NCBI RefSeq assembly: GCF_011250565.1
Contig: NZ_JAANMS010000002.1
Span: 1-64,000 of the forward strand
DNA from: Nocardioides sp. IC4_145
GTDB taxonomy: Bacteria > Actinomycetota > Actinomycetes > Propionibacteriales > Nocardioidaceae
Reading direction: 5' to 3'
Length of the DNA stretch: 64,000 bases
Of this stretch, positions 43,881 through 52,782 are shown piece by piece; within the stretch, counting starts at the first letter, position 1; the number at the start of each line of letters is the position of its first letter. The translations under genes were made by a program, and so were the position numbers. The notes under the pieces are model-generated. The model saw nothing but the letters and a program-made list of their open reading frames with translations. It had not been told where the DNA came from and ran no database searches.

Positions 43881-44031
43881 TCAGAGCACCTCGAAACGCG
43901 TCGTGACCTGGGCAGACGCCTCGCGGGTGGCGCACGGGTGGCGCATAACCGGTTCCGCTGTGTGCCACACCCTGCAGCCGGGTGCGTGCAGCGATTGGCA
44001 GGCTCGGAACCACCCCGGACCGGTCCTAGGC

Positions 44032-44373
44032 ATGGAACCCACCAACACGTGCCACTGCCTCCACCAGTTCAAGGGCCGCCGGCTGCTCAACCGCGAGCTC
44101 GCCGCCGACGCTCTCAACATCTCGGTCCGCCACCTCGACAACGTCCGCAAGAACCCGTCCTTCCCGCAGCCGCGTAAGGTCGGCAAGAAGCCGACCTGGG
44201 ACTACGTGGTCCTCTGCGCCTACATCGCCACCCCTGGCTGGGCCGCGCTAAAGGCCAGTACCGCCGAGGACGCGGAGACGCCCGGCAAGAAGAAGCAGGG
44301 CAAGAAGAAGGCGAAGACCAAGACCGCCGGTCAGAAGTCGGCCTCCAAGAACACGGACCGCACCCGTGTCTGA
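44032..44373 (+). CDS. Small DNA-binding protein, excisionase-like
   Basis: 113 aa from ATG 44032. LNRELAADALNISVRHLDNVRKNPSFPQPRKVGKKPTW is a winged-helix/MerR-like fold as in AlpA and Xis proteins, followed by a lysine-rich tail (KKKQGKKKAKTK). It overlaps the integrase start by 8 nt. Likely recombination directionality factor or regulator of the integrase. In-frame codons upstream to 43903 look like the attachment region, not protein. Confidence 0.65.
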   Translation: MEPTNTCHCLHQFKGRRLLNRELAADALNISVRHLDNVRKNPSFPQPRKVGKKPTWDYVVLCAYIATPGWAALKASTAEDAETPGKKKQGKKKAKTKTAGQKSASKNTDRTRV

Positions 44374-45694
44374 GCCCATCCTCACCAGCGCGCCGGCCAC
44401 CGATCAGGTCGCGAGCCCGCTCGCGTCGAAGGCCGGCAAGAAGACAGCGAAGAAGGCGCGCAAGAAGAGCGAGAAGGCAGCCCAGGAGATCGTCAAGAAG
44501 GCGACCCGGCGCCGCGACAACGACCCGGTCCACATCATGCGGGACAACCGTGTCTTCTGGTGGCCTAGCGGCATCCCCGGCGAGGGCCCGAAGCGGCAGT
44601 CCAAGCGCTGCGGCACCCCCGAGAACGCCGCCGCGTTCGCCACCACGAAGCGAGCAGAATTGGCCCGGTTGCGGGGCGACGGCGACATCCGTGGCGCCGA
44701 GTTCCACGAGGTCATGCGCGCCTTGGTGGCACACCGCGAGCAGCTCGGGGCCCCCAAGGGCACGATCAAGCAGTACAGGTCGAATTGGAACAAGTGGGTG
44801 CCCACCGCAATAGCGGAGAAGCCGTGCGACGCCCTGACGATCGCCGACTGGACGAAGATCTTCGACGCTCTCAACTACGCCGACGCCAAGGAGGGCACCA
44901 TCAAGTCGGTGGGGCGCACGCTCAACGCCGTAATCGCCTTCGGGATTGAGCGGGGCTACTGGGACGACGTCGAGCCGTTCGGGATGCCGAAGCGGCGGCA
45001 GGCCGTCGTGAAGAACGCCCGGACCCTCGCGCTCAAGGCAGCCGGCTGCATCGACGCGCCGGACTACATCGAGCTCAAGCGCTGTCCGCGACGATCGGAC
45101 GTCGACAAGCTGGCGGCGGCGCTCGAGGAGCTCTACCCCGGGTACGGCGAGCGCTTGGTGCTGCTGGCGTACGCCACCGGCATGCGCTTCTGCGAGTTGC
45201 TCGCTCTGCGCGTGGAGGCCGTGCACTTCGGCGAGGACGAGACGTTGATCGACGTGGACTGGCAGTTAGACCGGTACGAGTCTTGGCCCGCGGTCACACG
45301 ACCCAAGGGCGGAAAGACCCGTCAAACGATCATCTGGGACGTGTACATGCATGTCCTCGCGAGCCTCGTCGAGGATGCGCAAGCTCGGGAGGGTGTCACA
45401 CACGGCTGGCTCTTCCCGCCCGTCGACGGCGTGACGTCTTGGGTTGAGAACCTGGGCGACCGCGTCGCCGACGCGGTTGAGGCGTGCGAGTGGTCGTGGA
45501 GCTTCCACTGGCTGCGCCATGCCTGGGCGAGCCTCTGCCTGGCGCCCGCACCGGAGGGTTACAACCTCGATCTTGCGTCCGTAGCTGTTTGGCTGGGTCA
45601 CGCGCGGAACTCAACGACGAACGATATGTATCGTTCGCCCCTGGCCAACGACGCGGCCACGGCCAAGAAGCGGACGGCGAGGTTGCTGGACTAA
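44366..45694 (+). CDS. int: Tyrosine-type site-specific integrase
   Basis: 442 aa from GTG 44366. A Lys-rich N-terminus (about 55 residues), SAM-like core-binding domain (VMRALVAHREQLGAPKGTIKQYRSNW) and catalytic domain with all residues: Arg in TGMRFCELLAL, Lys in GGKTRQTIIW, HWLRH, LGHARNSTT and Tyr in DMYRSP. It is intact and presumably catalysed the insertion into the dehydrogenase gene. A hairpin (45719-45728/45742-45751) follows. Confidence 0.88.
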   Translation: MSEPILTSAPATDQVASPLASKAGKKTAKKARKKSEKAAQEIVKKATRRRDNDPVHIMRDNRVFWWPSGIPGEGPKRQSKRCGTPENAAAFATTKRAELARLRGDGDIRGAEFHEVMRALVAHREQLGAPKGTIKQYRSNWNKWVPTAIAEKPCDALTIADWTKIFDALNYADAKEGTIKSVGRTLNAVIAFGIERGYWDDVEPFGMPKRRQAVVKNARTLALKAAGCIDAPDYIELKRCPRRSDVDKLAAALEELYPGYGERLVLLAYATGMRFCELLALRVEAVHFGEDETLIDVDWQLDRYESWPAVTRPKGGKTRQTIIWDVYMHVLASLVEDAQAREGVTHGWLFPPVDGVTSWVENLGDRVADAVEACEWSWSFHWLRHAWASLCLAPAPEGYNLDLASVAVWLGHARNSTTNDMYRSPLANDAATAKKRTARLLD

Positions 45695-45718
45695 CCCGTC
45701 GGCCCGCCGGCGGCTCCG

Positions 45719-45751
45719 CGAGCGTCCCAAGATAGGCCGCAGGGACGCTCG
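45719..45751 (+). terminator. Hairpin after the first integrase gene
   Basis: CGAGCGTCCC pairs perfectly with GGGACGCTCG around a 13-nt loop, about 25 nt past the stop. Likely terminator. Confidence 0.5.
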
Positions 45752-45816
45752 GCGCGCGCCGTCACACGTTGCGATACTTGGGGGCGGATTCAGCCGGTCG
45801 TTGCACCACACTTGAA

Positions 45817-46432
45817 TTAGTGGGCGGAGAGTAGTTCTTCGAACCGCTCGACTGGGTGGCCCAGCCAAGTGTCTTGCGGGGTCGGTTGTTCAGTTCGGTG
45901 GCGACGTGAGTGAGGTCGGCGGGGTTGAACTGGCGCAGGCTGACGTCGCCGGGGAAGCACTGACGCAGCGGGCCGTTGGTGTTCTCGTTCGAGCCGCGCT
46001 GCCAGGGGCTGCGCGGTCGCAGCGGTAGAGCTCGATGTCGGCGTCGAAGGCGATCTCCTTGTCAGTGCCATCTTCTTGCCCTGGTCCCAGGTCAAGGATC
46101 TGCGCAGGTGCTGGGGCAGGGTGCGTACCACCTGGACCAGTGCCTCAGCGAAGTCCGCAGCGGTGCGGCGTTCGGACAGACGGGCCAGCATCACGTATCG
46201 GGTGGAGCGTTCGACCAGGGTGCCGATCGCCGATCCGCCGGGCCTTGTCGAGAATCAGGTCGCCTTCCCAGTGCCCGGGTACGGCGGGGTCGGCCACCTC
46301 GGCCGGGCGTTCGCTGATCGAGATCGGGTCGACGAGTCTTCCCTTGCGCCGCTCGGGCCGGTTCTGCGGCTTGCGGCCAGCCCGTTGCGTGCGCAGGTGC
46401 CGAGCCAGCTCCCGCTTGAGCTCACCCCAGTT
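45817..46432 (-). pseudogene. IS30 family transposase remnant
   Basis: Reading on the minus strand, IS30 motifs appear in order but in changing frames: GHWEGDLIL, then [68 protein letters not shown] and a final VERFEELLSAH. At least four frameshifts and a missing N-terminal DNA-binding part make it non-functional. An AT-rich TTGCACCACACTTGAATTAG patch to its left may be a remnant of the IS end. Confidence 0.75.
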
Positions 46433-46660
46433 TCGTCAGATGGCACGACCAGTCGCAGTTCAGGTCAACGCCCGATGCGACGGGTTGCCGCGTGCTGGTG
46501 CGCCGGGCTGTCCCTACTCGATTGGGCTACGGGAACGCCGGTCCCGGTTCCCTTCTACGGACGCCGGCGGCGCGCCGGAGCTGATGTGGACTGGACCGGA
46601 GTCACGGAAGGTTCAGATTCGCTGCGGCGGCCGCGACCTGGCCCCTAGGTTCTAACCAGT
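46433..46660. other. Gap without coding signal
   Basis: No convincing frame on either strand. A hairpin GGGAAC/GTTCCC (46531-46552) and a CCGGCG/CGCCGG dyad occur, so part of it may belong to the structured element that follows. Confidence 0.4.
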
Positions 46661-46720
46661 TCACCGCAAGGTGACCGAGGCTTCGGCCTCCGCGGCCCCG
46701 GGAGTTTCTCCCGGGGCCGC
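46661..46720 (+). ncRNA. Three adjacent stable hairpins (candidate structured RNA or compound terminator)
   Basis: TCACC-GCAA-GGTGA (GNRA loop, 46661-46674), GAGGC-TTCG-GCCTC (UUCG loop, 46677-46690) and a 13-bp stem GCGGCCCCGGGAG with its inverse (46692-46720), separated by 2 and 1 nt. Orientation + is chosen because the tetraloops are the stable forms on that strand. No known RNA family recognised. Confidence 0.4.
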
Positions 46721-46835
46721 ACCCCTTTCCGGTATCGAGTCGGGTCCTTCTACCCTCGCGCGCATGCGCAGCCGTGGGGGTGTCTTCCGACCGAACGACG
46801 ATCGCGGCCGGTCCTGATGGCAGAGCGGCCGTCGC

Positions 46836-47120
46836 ATGCCGTATGACTCGCGCGGGCCTGCGGTGCCCCGGCTGTTTCAGGAGGTCCTGAACCAAGAGTT
46901 TCCGCTAGCTCGCAAAGACGGCACTCGGCACGCCAGCGACATCCAGGACCGGGCCCGCCGCCCGGTGCGCGCTCGCGTGGTGTTCGAGCGGGACGGCGAG
47001 GCGTATCTCGACGGCCTCGCCCAACGCTGGACCCGCCCCCACGCCTTCATCGTCATCCCCGATCCACGCCTGCAGATCGGCGCCGTCTGGTTGCGCCTCG
47101 AGGACGTGGTGCCCCGCTGA
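46836..47120 (+). CDS. Hypothetical protein
   Basis: 94 aa from ATG 46836. Residues 25-94 look like a compact alpha/beta domain (VRARVVFERDGEAYLDGLAQRWTRPHAFIVIPDPRLQIGAVWLRLEDVVPR). No family recognised and no good ribosome site. It is 115 nt after the hairpin cluster. Codon usage looks natural, so a real small gene is more likely than not. Confidence 0.5.
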   Translation: MPYDSRGPAVPRLFQEVLNQEFPLARKDGTRHASDIQDRARRPVRARVVFERDGEAYLDGLAQRWTRPHAFIVIPDPRLQIGAVWLRLEDVVPR

Positions 47121-47379
47121 GAGCTACCCAGGCGAAAACCGTGACTTCTCGGTCCCTGACGGTGCTGGCACGCCTCCCAGCTGGCGCCCTTCGGGGCACC
47201 GGCTGCCGCAACTGACCCTCTGGGGGAGAGGCCTTCGCGCTCATGCGGCGGCTCCGGGCGGCCCGCCGCACGTCTCGGGTCGCACGACGGGCCGTTCGCG
47301 GAGGTTAGGCGCAGCGAGCTTGGAGCGCAACGAGTCCTGATCGGTCCAATTGTTGGCGCGGTGCTGAGCCTGCGCGGGA

Positions 47380-48984
47380 TCAACGGCTGGCGAGGTACTC
47401 CACCCCGTCGTCCGTGAGACCCCAAATCGCCGGCCTTGCGCCGTCCTCGGTGACGTAGCCCTGACGTTGAAGGCGCCGCAGCGCGACGCTCAGCCCCGCT
47501 CCGTAATCGAGCCTCTCCTGGCCGTTGCGTTCGTTCAGTTCTTGGCGCAGCGCCTTCGCCGAGGCTCCGGAACGCAGCCCGTCAAGGGAGAGGAGCTGCA
47601 GTTGCATCGGGGTCAGCGCTACTCGACGACGCTCGTTCTGCGCCCGAACGTCCGCCAGGCACTCCGCGTCGGGCACCCGCAGGGCCTGGTACTCGTCAGG
47701 AAACCGCAGCGTCGCCGGAGCGCCGAACCGCTCGCCCTGCGGCATGCGTCCGCACGCACACAGCAGGTCGCGAGGAATCTCCGGCACCCGAGTCGACACG
47801 GTCGCGGGCTGTCCGCACGCGCAAGCGACGGGTGCGTACCTGCGGGTTGCGAACTCGCGGGTGTACTCGACCGGTTCGATGCTCGAGCGCCAGTCACGGA
47901 TGCGCGCGCCAGCTGCGGCGGGCGCATCGTGCGCGAGCCGGACCACTGTGTGCAGATCGAACGCGTAGAGGTCGGGTGCCGCTTCGCCGAGAACGAACTC
48001 GCCACGCTCGGCGGCGTAGTTGACGATGTGCTGGCGAAGCGAGCTCAACTCGCTGTACTTCCCGCGACCCAACCAGGCCCACTTCGGGTCCGTGTAGACC
48101 CGAACAAGCCACTGCACGAACGTAGGATCGCGCCACTGGTCGCTCACCCACGCGGGGTAGGCGTCTCCGCAGATCTCGTGCAACAGGACCGCGGAGAGCT
48201 CGGAGAACGGCGCGTTGCACGCAGTCAAGGCGGCGTCTCGTTCGATGCGGCCAGTCGCAACAAGACGCGCGACTACGGTCTTGCGGCTGTCGCGGGACAA
48301 CACCCGAGTGCGCGGCATGTTCACCGCGAGGGCCTGAGTGCCCTTGCCGCCGCGACCTAGTGGCCACTCGATCGGACCGAGTTCTGCGACACCGTCGGAA
48401 GTGTTGACCATGATCGTGGCACGTCCGTACCAGACGCCGTCTCGCCGCACCTGCCAGTACTTTCGAACGACCGTCTTCAAAGCGAGGTAGTCGCGTTGAG
48501 ACACTCGTCCGCTGCTGCGCCGCAGGCGAGCCAGCGCGGGTATCCACACGTCGGTGAGCGCGTCGAATTCCCCGATGGGTGCGACGTTTGTCGGCATGTC
48601 CCGCAGTTCGGCGATCTTCTGGCGGGCCTCGGCGGCGTCTCGCCGTGCCTTCCGGGCTGTCGCTGCGTAGTCGAGGCTCTCGGCCTCGTCCATCTCTTCT
48701 GCCAGGCTCAGGGCCCGGGCTCGCACGGCGAGGCGTTCTGCCTGGTCACGAGCGTGTTCCAAGGCCGCGATCTGGTCGGCGCGAACGTCGACGACCTGAT
48801 GCACGTGCGTCGACGCGAACACCGACTGTCCGGGTAGGCGGGAGACCGGCACGCCGGTTCGTAGTGCGTCGATGGTGGCGTCGACGAAGCCCTCAACGAT
48901 GGTGGCCGCCTTGAAGTACCCGACGTTCTGCATGTCGGTGGAGTCCGCGGTCACCGCGGAGGTGACCTGGCGCCCGGCCCTCAC
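47380..48984 (-). CDS. Second half of a divided large serine recombinase: coiled-coil, Cys-cluster, winged-helix protein
   Basis: 534 aa from GTG 48984, a GTGA overlap with the upstream recombinase gene. Residues about 45-125 are a predicted coiled coil (QIAALEHARDQAERLAVRARALSLAEEMDEAESL...), as in the C-terminal domain of large serine integrases. Later come two Cys pairs (CACGQ, CACGRM) that could bind zinc, and a C-terminal winged helix (LTPMQLQLLSLDGLRSGASAKALRQELNERNG...). It probably acts as the DNA-binding/synapsis subunit of the recombinase. Confidence 0.6.
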   Translation of the reverse strand: MRAGRQVTSAVTADSTDMQNVGYFKAATIVEGFVDATIDALRTGVPVSRLPGQSVFASTHVHQVVDVRADQIAALEHARDQAERLAVRARALSLAEEMDEAESLDYAATARKARRDAAEARQKIAELRDMPTNVAPIGEFDALTDVWIPALARLRRSSGRVSQRDYLALKTVVRKYWQVRRDGVWYGRATIMVNTSDGVAELGPIEWPLGRGGKGTQALAVNMPRTRVLSRDSRKTVVARLVATGRIERDAALTACNAPFSELSAVLLHEICGDAYPAWVSDQWRDPTFVQWLVRVYTDPKWAWLGRGKYSELSSLRQHIVNYAAERGEFVLGEAAPDLYAFDLHTVVRLAHDAPAAAGARIRDWRSSIEPVEYTREFATRRYAPVACACGQPATVSTRVPEIPRDLLCACGRMPQGERFGAPATLRFPDEYQALRVPDAECLADVRAQNERRRVALTPMQLQLLSLDGLRSGASAKALRQELNERNGQERLDYGAGLSVALRRLQRQGYVTEDGARPAIWGLTDDGVEYLASR

Positions 48985-50597
48985 TGGCCCGCCGCCGTGT
49001 CGACGTGCAGGATGTCGTCGCCGATGGACGCGAGCTCGTCGTCGTGTACCAGCCAACGCACCAGCCGGTACGTGCTTGCAGCCGTCATCTGCAGCTCGTA
49101 GTAGTAGTCACCGTCGCGCCAGCCACGCCCGGTGAACGGTGAGATCGTTCGCTTCGAGCGCGAGGCGTTACGCCTCGCCTTGGTGGCTCGGTCGCCGCCC
49201 TTCATGTGGTCCGGCGACAGCACGCGTGTGAGCAGCAGCGGATTGGCCGACTCGTCGATGATCGCCGGCGACACGTGCCGGTTGGGGGTGTGCCCCTTCG
49301 TGCGGAGACCAGCGCTGTAGCGAACGGCCGCGTTCTCGAACGCCCGGACCACCTCAGGTTCTGCCCAGCCGCCGTCAGGCAGCCCAACCTTGTACAGCAT
49401 CTGCAGCTCGCCAGCGTCCGATGAATCGGTCTCGCCGTTCTCCGTTCGTCGCACGATCGGTACGCCCGACAGTTCGTCGAGGTCGCGGAACGTGTTCGTG
49501 ACCCGCCACAAGTACTCGCCGCTGATCCACAGAGGCGCCCACGCCATCAGCGAGCTGATCGCGTAGTCCTTGTTCGCCAGTGTGGCGATCGACGCGCGGT
49601 CACCGAGGCGGCGGTGCTTTCGCATCGTCCGTACACCCAGCTCCGCAAGTGCTTCGACCTTCTGCGCCGGTCCCGCCTCGCTAGCCAGAATGAGAAGCAT
49701 CTCGCGCACTTCAGCCCGCTTCGCCGGATCGGGGACCAGCTTCCTCTTGACCAGCCTGAACCCGAACGGGACCAGCGCATCGCCGAAAGGCCACTCGCCT
49801 CGACGCCACTTCGCAATGCGTCCCGCTAGCAGACGAGACACGATCGCGTCCCGCTCCAGCGCGACGACCCAGCTCATCATCGACAGGAGCATGAAGCCCA
49901 TCTGCCCCTGCGGCCCGACGAAGTCGAAGCGCATGTCCTTGACCCAGAGGTGATCGACGTTGCCATCCATCGCGGCCTGCAGTCGGTTGCCCTGAGACGT
50001 GCTCCGCACCAGGCGCGAAAGGTGCGCTGCATAAATCGACTTGGGGCGGAGGCGACGGATGACCTCGATCAGAATCGTTGTGAACGCGTTCAGCCGCTGA
50101 TCCTCGGCATCGTCATCGGCCTTCCACGCCGACGCGCGCGACCACAAATGCCAAAATCCGTCGTAGAAAAACAAAATTGCCTTCGTCGACCCCTGTTCCA
50201 GCACCTCGACTACCACGGTGGTGCGCTCCGTCGAGCCGTCCTTGCGCTCCCGCTTGACCGTGAACGTCGAGCTTTGCAACGGCGCGAGGCCAACCCGACG
50301 GATCGCTTCGACCGCGGGGATGTCGCGATGATTTTGATAAGTCAATTCGCGCACGCCGTTGAAAAGTTCCAGGTCCCACTCATCCGACTCCCGGATCACG
50401 AACAGGCCGAGGGCTCGTGACCCCAACGATCGCGTCGCGGCAACGTGCAGAACCAGGTCCGCCGCGTCGGCGGCATCCGTCGCGGGTCGCTGCGTGAAGT
50501 AGTCGGCGCCAGACACCCCACCGACCTTCGCCACCTTCGGGGACTGAAAGGTCACGCTCAGCCTGTCGCTCGCGCGCTCACTCGTCTCGTCTTCCAT
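48981..50597 (-). CDS. Serine recombinase family protein (catalytic half of a divided recombinase)
   Basis: 538 aa from ATG 50597, with AAGGGAA as ribosome site. Middle part is resolvase-like: SIYAAHLSRLVRSTSQGNRLQAAM, MMSWVVALERDAIVSRLLAGRIAKWRRGEWPFGDALVPFGFRL, then a recombinase domain (VSPAIIDESANPLLLTRVL). The N-terminal 150 residues are unusual and the YxRxS motif with the nucleophilic serine is not obvious; the zinc-ribbon position (SPFTGRGWRDGDYYYELQ) lacks cysteines. The remainder of a normal large serine integrase appears to be encoded by the overlapping next gene. Confidence 0.65.
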   Translation of the reverse strand: MEDETSERASDRLSVTFQSPKVAKVGGVSGADYFTQRPATDAADAADLVLHVAATRSLGSRALGLFVIRESDEWDLELFNGVRELTYQNHRDIPAVEAIRRVGLAPLQSSTFTVKRERKDGSTERTTVVVEVLEQGSTKAILFFYDGFWHLWSRASAWKADDDAEDQRLNAFTTILIEVIRRLRPKSIYAAHLSRLVRSTSQGNRLQAAMDGNVDHLWVKDMRFDFVGPQGQMGFMLLSMMSWVVALERDAIVSRLLAGRIAKWRRGEWPFGDALVPFGFRLVKRKLVPDPAKRAEVREMLLILASEAGPAQKVEALAELGVRTMRKHRRLGDRASIATLANKDYAISSLMAWAPLWISGEYLWRVTNTFRDLDELSGVPIVRRTENGETDSSDAGELQMLYKVGLPDGGWAEPEVVRAFENAAVRYSAGLRTKGHTPNRHVSPAIIDESANPLLLTRVLSPDHMKGGDRATKARRNASRSKRTISPFTGRGWRDGDYYYELQMTAASTYRLVRWLVHDDELASIGDDILHVDTAAGQ

Positions 50598-50733
50598 CTC
50601 TGTTCCCTTCCGTGTCGCGCCCGCTCTGGGCGATCGACATCCGACGGCTGGGGTCGATCAGAGCCATCCAGGCTCTGGCCACCAGTTCGTCGTAGACCGG
50701 GGTGCCGGTCACGGCATCGGAGAGTTCGGCCAT
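50578..50733 (-). CDS. Small protein gene overlapping the serine recombinase start
   Basis: 51 aa from ATG 50733 to TGA 50578, too short for usual gene calling. It overlaps the recombinase start by 20 nt, and that gene's ribosome site lies inside it, so the two are likely coupled. Sequence MAELSDAVTGTPVYDELVAR then a basic, polar end. Could be a leader, directionality factor or accessory subunit. Confidence 0.4.
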   Translation of the reverse strand: MAELSDAVTGTPVYDELVARAWMALIDPSRRMSIAQSGRDTEGNRDGRRDE

Positions 50734-50765
50734 GCGTCGAGCGTAGTTTCAAAACATCGTCTCGA

Positions 50766-50906
50766 CTAGACCTTGAGCTCTCCGGGGCTCGTGACCGTGG
50801 CCCGCAGCGCCGAGGGTTCGATGTAGGGAGCCCCGGGTCGCCGCTCAGGGACGGTGTGGGTCTTGCGGGTGGCGTCAAGGAGCTTTCGCGGTGACGACGG
50901 ATTCAT
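50766..50906 (-). CDS. Possible second small protein upstream of the recombinase
   Basis: 46 aa from ATG 50906; natural-looking sequence (KLLDATRKTHTVPERRPGAP, then EPSALRATVTSPGELKV). It ends 32 nt before the 51-aa ORF. No ribosome site, and it overlaps the divergent gene at 50891 by 16 nt, so it may be chance. Confidence 0.25.
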   Translation of the reverse strand: MNPSSPRKLLDATRKTHTVPERRPGAPYIEPSALRATVTSPGELKV

Positions 50907-51505
50907 GCCCGTGCCAGATGCTGCGTACGTTCGAAGAGTTGGTCGCCGTGGAGAGTGACTTGGACGACCCGTGCCGGTGCGACGGGCGGTGCGGCGGCGC
51001 TCCACCTCCTGAAGTCAACGAGCCGCCGTTGTGGCTGGCGGCAGCGCTCCTGGCAGGCGCCTTGCGAGCGGGCGTATCGGTGCACGGCTTGCAGGCGGCT
51101 TCCGAAGGGCCGCGTCGTGCGGCCGTTCAGAGGGCGGTCTACGACCTGCTTGCGTCCGATGCAGAGGCGGACGGCGACCAAGCGGACGCGCAGCGCTGGC
51201 GCGCTCAAGCGGAGGCGATGGGGGGTGACCTGGTCCCGGGCGGCTCGCCTGTCGACTTTGTGCTCGCCTCGCCGGCTGGGCTGGTTGATCAGCTGACCGC
51301 TCCGGACGAGCGGTCCACCTGCTGCCGGTCTGGGACCGAGGGCAACCGTGGCGGTCCGCTTACATGGGAGCGCCGAATCGAGGACCGAATCTGGGAAGCC
51401 ACGCTGGTCTGGGGTTCAGGCGCGACGGTGGTTCGAATTGGTCCGGTACTACTCGGAAACGTGATGGTCCCTGATGCCGCAGTCCCGCCTCAGGTGACTT
51501 CGTGA
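50891..51505 (+). CDS. Hypothetical protein with N-terminal cysteine cluster
   Basis: 204 aa from GTG 50891, supported by AAGGAG 8 nt upstream. Cysteines at residues 6, 8, 28, 30 and 34 (CPC, CRCDGRC) could bind a metal. A helical middle (PPLWLAAALLAGALRAGVSVHG) and a beta-rich end (EATLVWGSGATVVRIGPVLLG). No family recognised. Divergent from the recombinase operon. Confidence 0.55.
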   Translation: MTTDSCPCQMLRTFEELVAVESDLDDPCRCDGRCGGAPPPEVNEPPLWLAAALLAGALRAGVSVHGLQAASEGPRRAAVQRAVYDLLASDAEADGDQADAQRWRAQAEAMGGDLVPGGSPVDFVLASPAGLVDQLTAPDERSTCCRSGTEGNRGGPLTWERRIEDRIWEATLVWGSGATVVRIGPVLLGNVMVPDAAVPPQVTS

Positions 51506-52222
51506 CCTCCCCGGGTTCGCCTCTGGGGAACCACACGAACGTGGACTGGACCTTCGAAAGGGGGGCGTTCTGCGCTACGCGACCTCGCCGGGGACCTTGC
51601 TCGCTAACCTGGGTTCGAGGGCCGTGCGCCCCGACAGCGAGCGGGCAAGCACTGCGCAGGGGTTCTGATGGTCATCCGCCGGAATCGGGCCCCGCGAACT
51701 TGACGAAGCGACGCGGCACGGGTCGCAGTACGCAAGGGGGTGTCGATCCGAAACGAACCTAGCGATACGGGCGGCTGCCTAGCGCTCGGGCGAACCTTCG
51801 CCGGCATGAGATGCGCGCCTGCGTAGGTTGATTGCTGGCCGCGGCTCGTCATCGAACGTTCGTTGCATGGGTCGGGTTCGCCAGGGAAACCCGACGCTAG
51901 GTGAGTGCGTGCCGCGCTTGGAGTCGAGCCACTTCGGGCGACGGGTGTGTCCCCAGGTCCGTCTACGACAATGCTGGACGCCGACCCGTGCTCGTAGCGC
52001 GGTTCGGCGGCGGCATCGCCCACGGTGCGGTGTCTTGGCCGGGGTGGTCCCCGATGGCGTTGAGCGACGCCCGGCCATCTGCTCAGGTCGCGGCGGGTGG
52101 CTAATCCCGCCGCCGGCTGCGGCGGACGTTCACGCTGTGCCGCGCTGCGCCGCCGGCACGGGAGCGGTGCCCGAGAGCCAGGGCGACCCCAGCTCGATCT
52201 CAACTCGCCCCTTAGCCGGTGA
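51506..52222. other. Long gap without a supported gene
   Basis: All open frames here have the Arg/Ser/Pro/Thr-rich composition of antisense or random GC-rich translation, with no family motif. Presumably decayed island DNA. Confidence 0.4.
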
Positions 52223-52465
52223 ACAGAGGCCGGCTCGGCTCGCGCGCGCAAGTGCGCCTTCTCGACAAGACATCCACGCGAGGCGCTGCGACAGCAATAC
52301 TTCTCTCGCCAGGACGTCGATGAGGCCTCTGGGCTCTACGACGAATTCCATCGCTACGACGACGAGATGACGCGCCGCGCGAACGAGGCTCACGTTCGCG
52401 AGAACCCCAGCCCGCCGGAACGGCGCCACCGCGAACACGGGTGGTACCTGCCCAACGACGACTGA
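52223..52465 (+). pseudogene. C-terminal remnant of an unknown gene
   Basis: An open frame of about 80 codons without a usable start ends in a protein-like stretch (LRQQYFSRQDVDEASGLYDE ... HREHGWYLPNDD, stop 52463-52465). High Asp/Glu/Tyr content sets it apart from surrounding noise. It follows an in-frame TGA at 52220, so the N-terminus is lost or shifted. Identity unknown. Confidence 0.35.
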
Positions 52466-52482
52466 CCGCGCCGGGCCCGCTG

Positions 52483-52782
52483 CTACTTGTCCACCGGCGG
52501 GCCCCCGCTCCCCGTGGAGCGGAGGTGGAGCGTTGCGTATTCGTCGCGGCTCAGAACCCGGTCGGTGTGAATGTCGCGGTAGATGACGGTTCCATCGTCG
52601 TCCGCCTCCACGAAGTAGCGCAGACCCGCAGCGACGTAGTCCGCGCGAAGCCAGTCCTCGAAACCGGCAAGTCCCTGTGCGAGAACTGCCTCAATCTCCT
52701 CAGGATGGCCGAGGAACTCGTCCCCGCGGCCGCCACTGGCCGCCGGCCGGTCCGCAGGCTCACCGAACCCGGTTGCAGACAT
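52483..52782 (-). CDS. Hypothetical small acidic protein
   Basis: 99 aa from ATG 52782, chosen because AAGGGAG lies 5 nt upstream; a frame extends to 52959 without signal. Acidic, with AVLAQGLAGFEDWLRADYVAAGLRYFVEADDDGTVIYRDIHTDRVLSRDEYATLHLR, which looks like a small folded domain. A GATAA-AC-TTATC dyad (52919-52930) lies about 140 nt upstream. No family recognised. Confidence 0.55.
   Translation of the reverse strand: MSATGFGEPADRPAASGGRGDEFLGHPEEIEAVLAQGLAGFEDWLRADYVAAGLRYFVEADDDGTVIYRDIHTDRVLSRDEYATLHLRSTGSGGPPVDK

Noticed and set aside
43880..44031. tRNA gene as attachment site of the island
   Set aside because: No cloverleaf could be folded by eye; the junction is in a protein gene instead.
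50597..50894. Plus-strand frame 50445-50894 opposite the recombinase start
   Set aside because: It lies antisense to the recombinase and small ORFs and has no start signal or motif.
51604..52251. 215-codon minus-strand open frame
   Set aside because: Arg/Ser/Pro-rich text with no motif; typical of spurious frames in GC-rich DNA.
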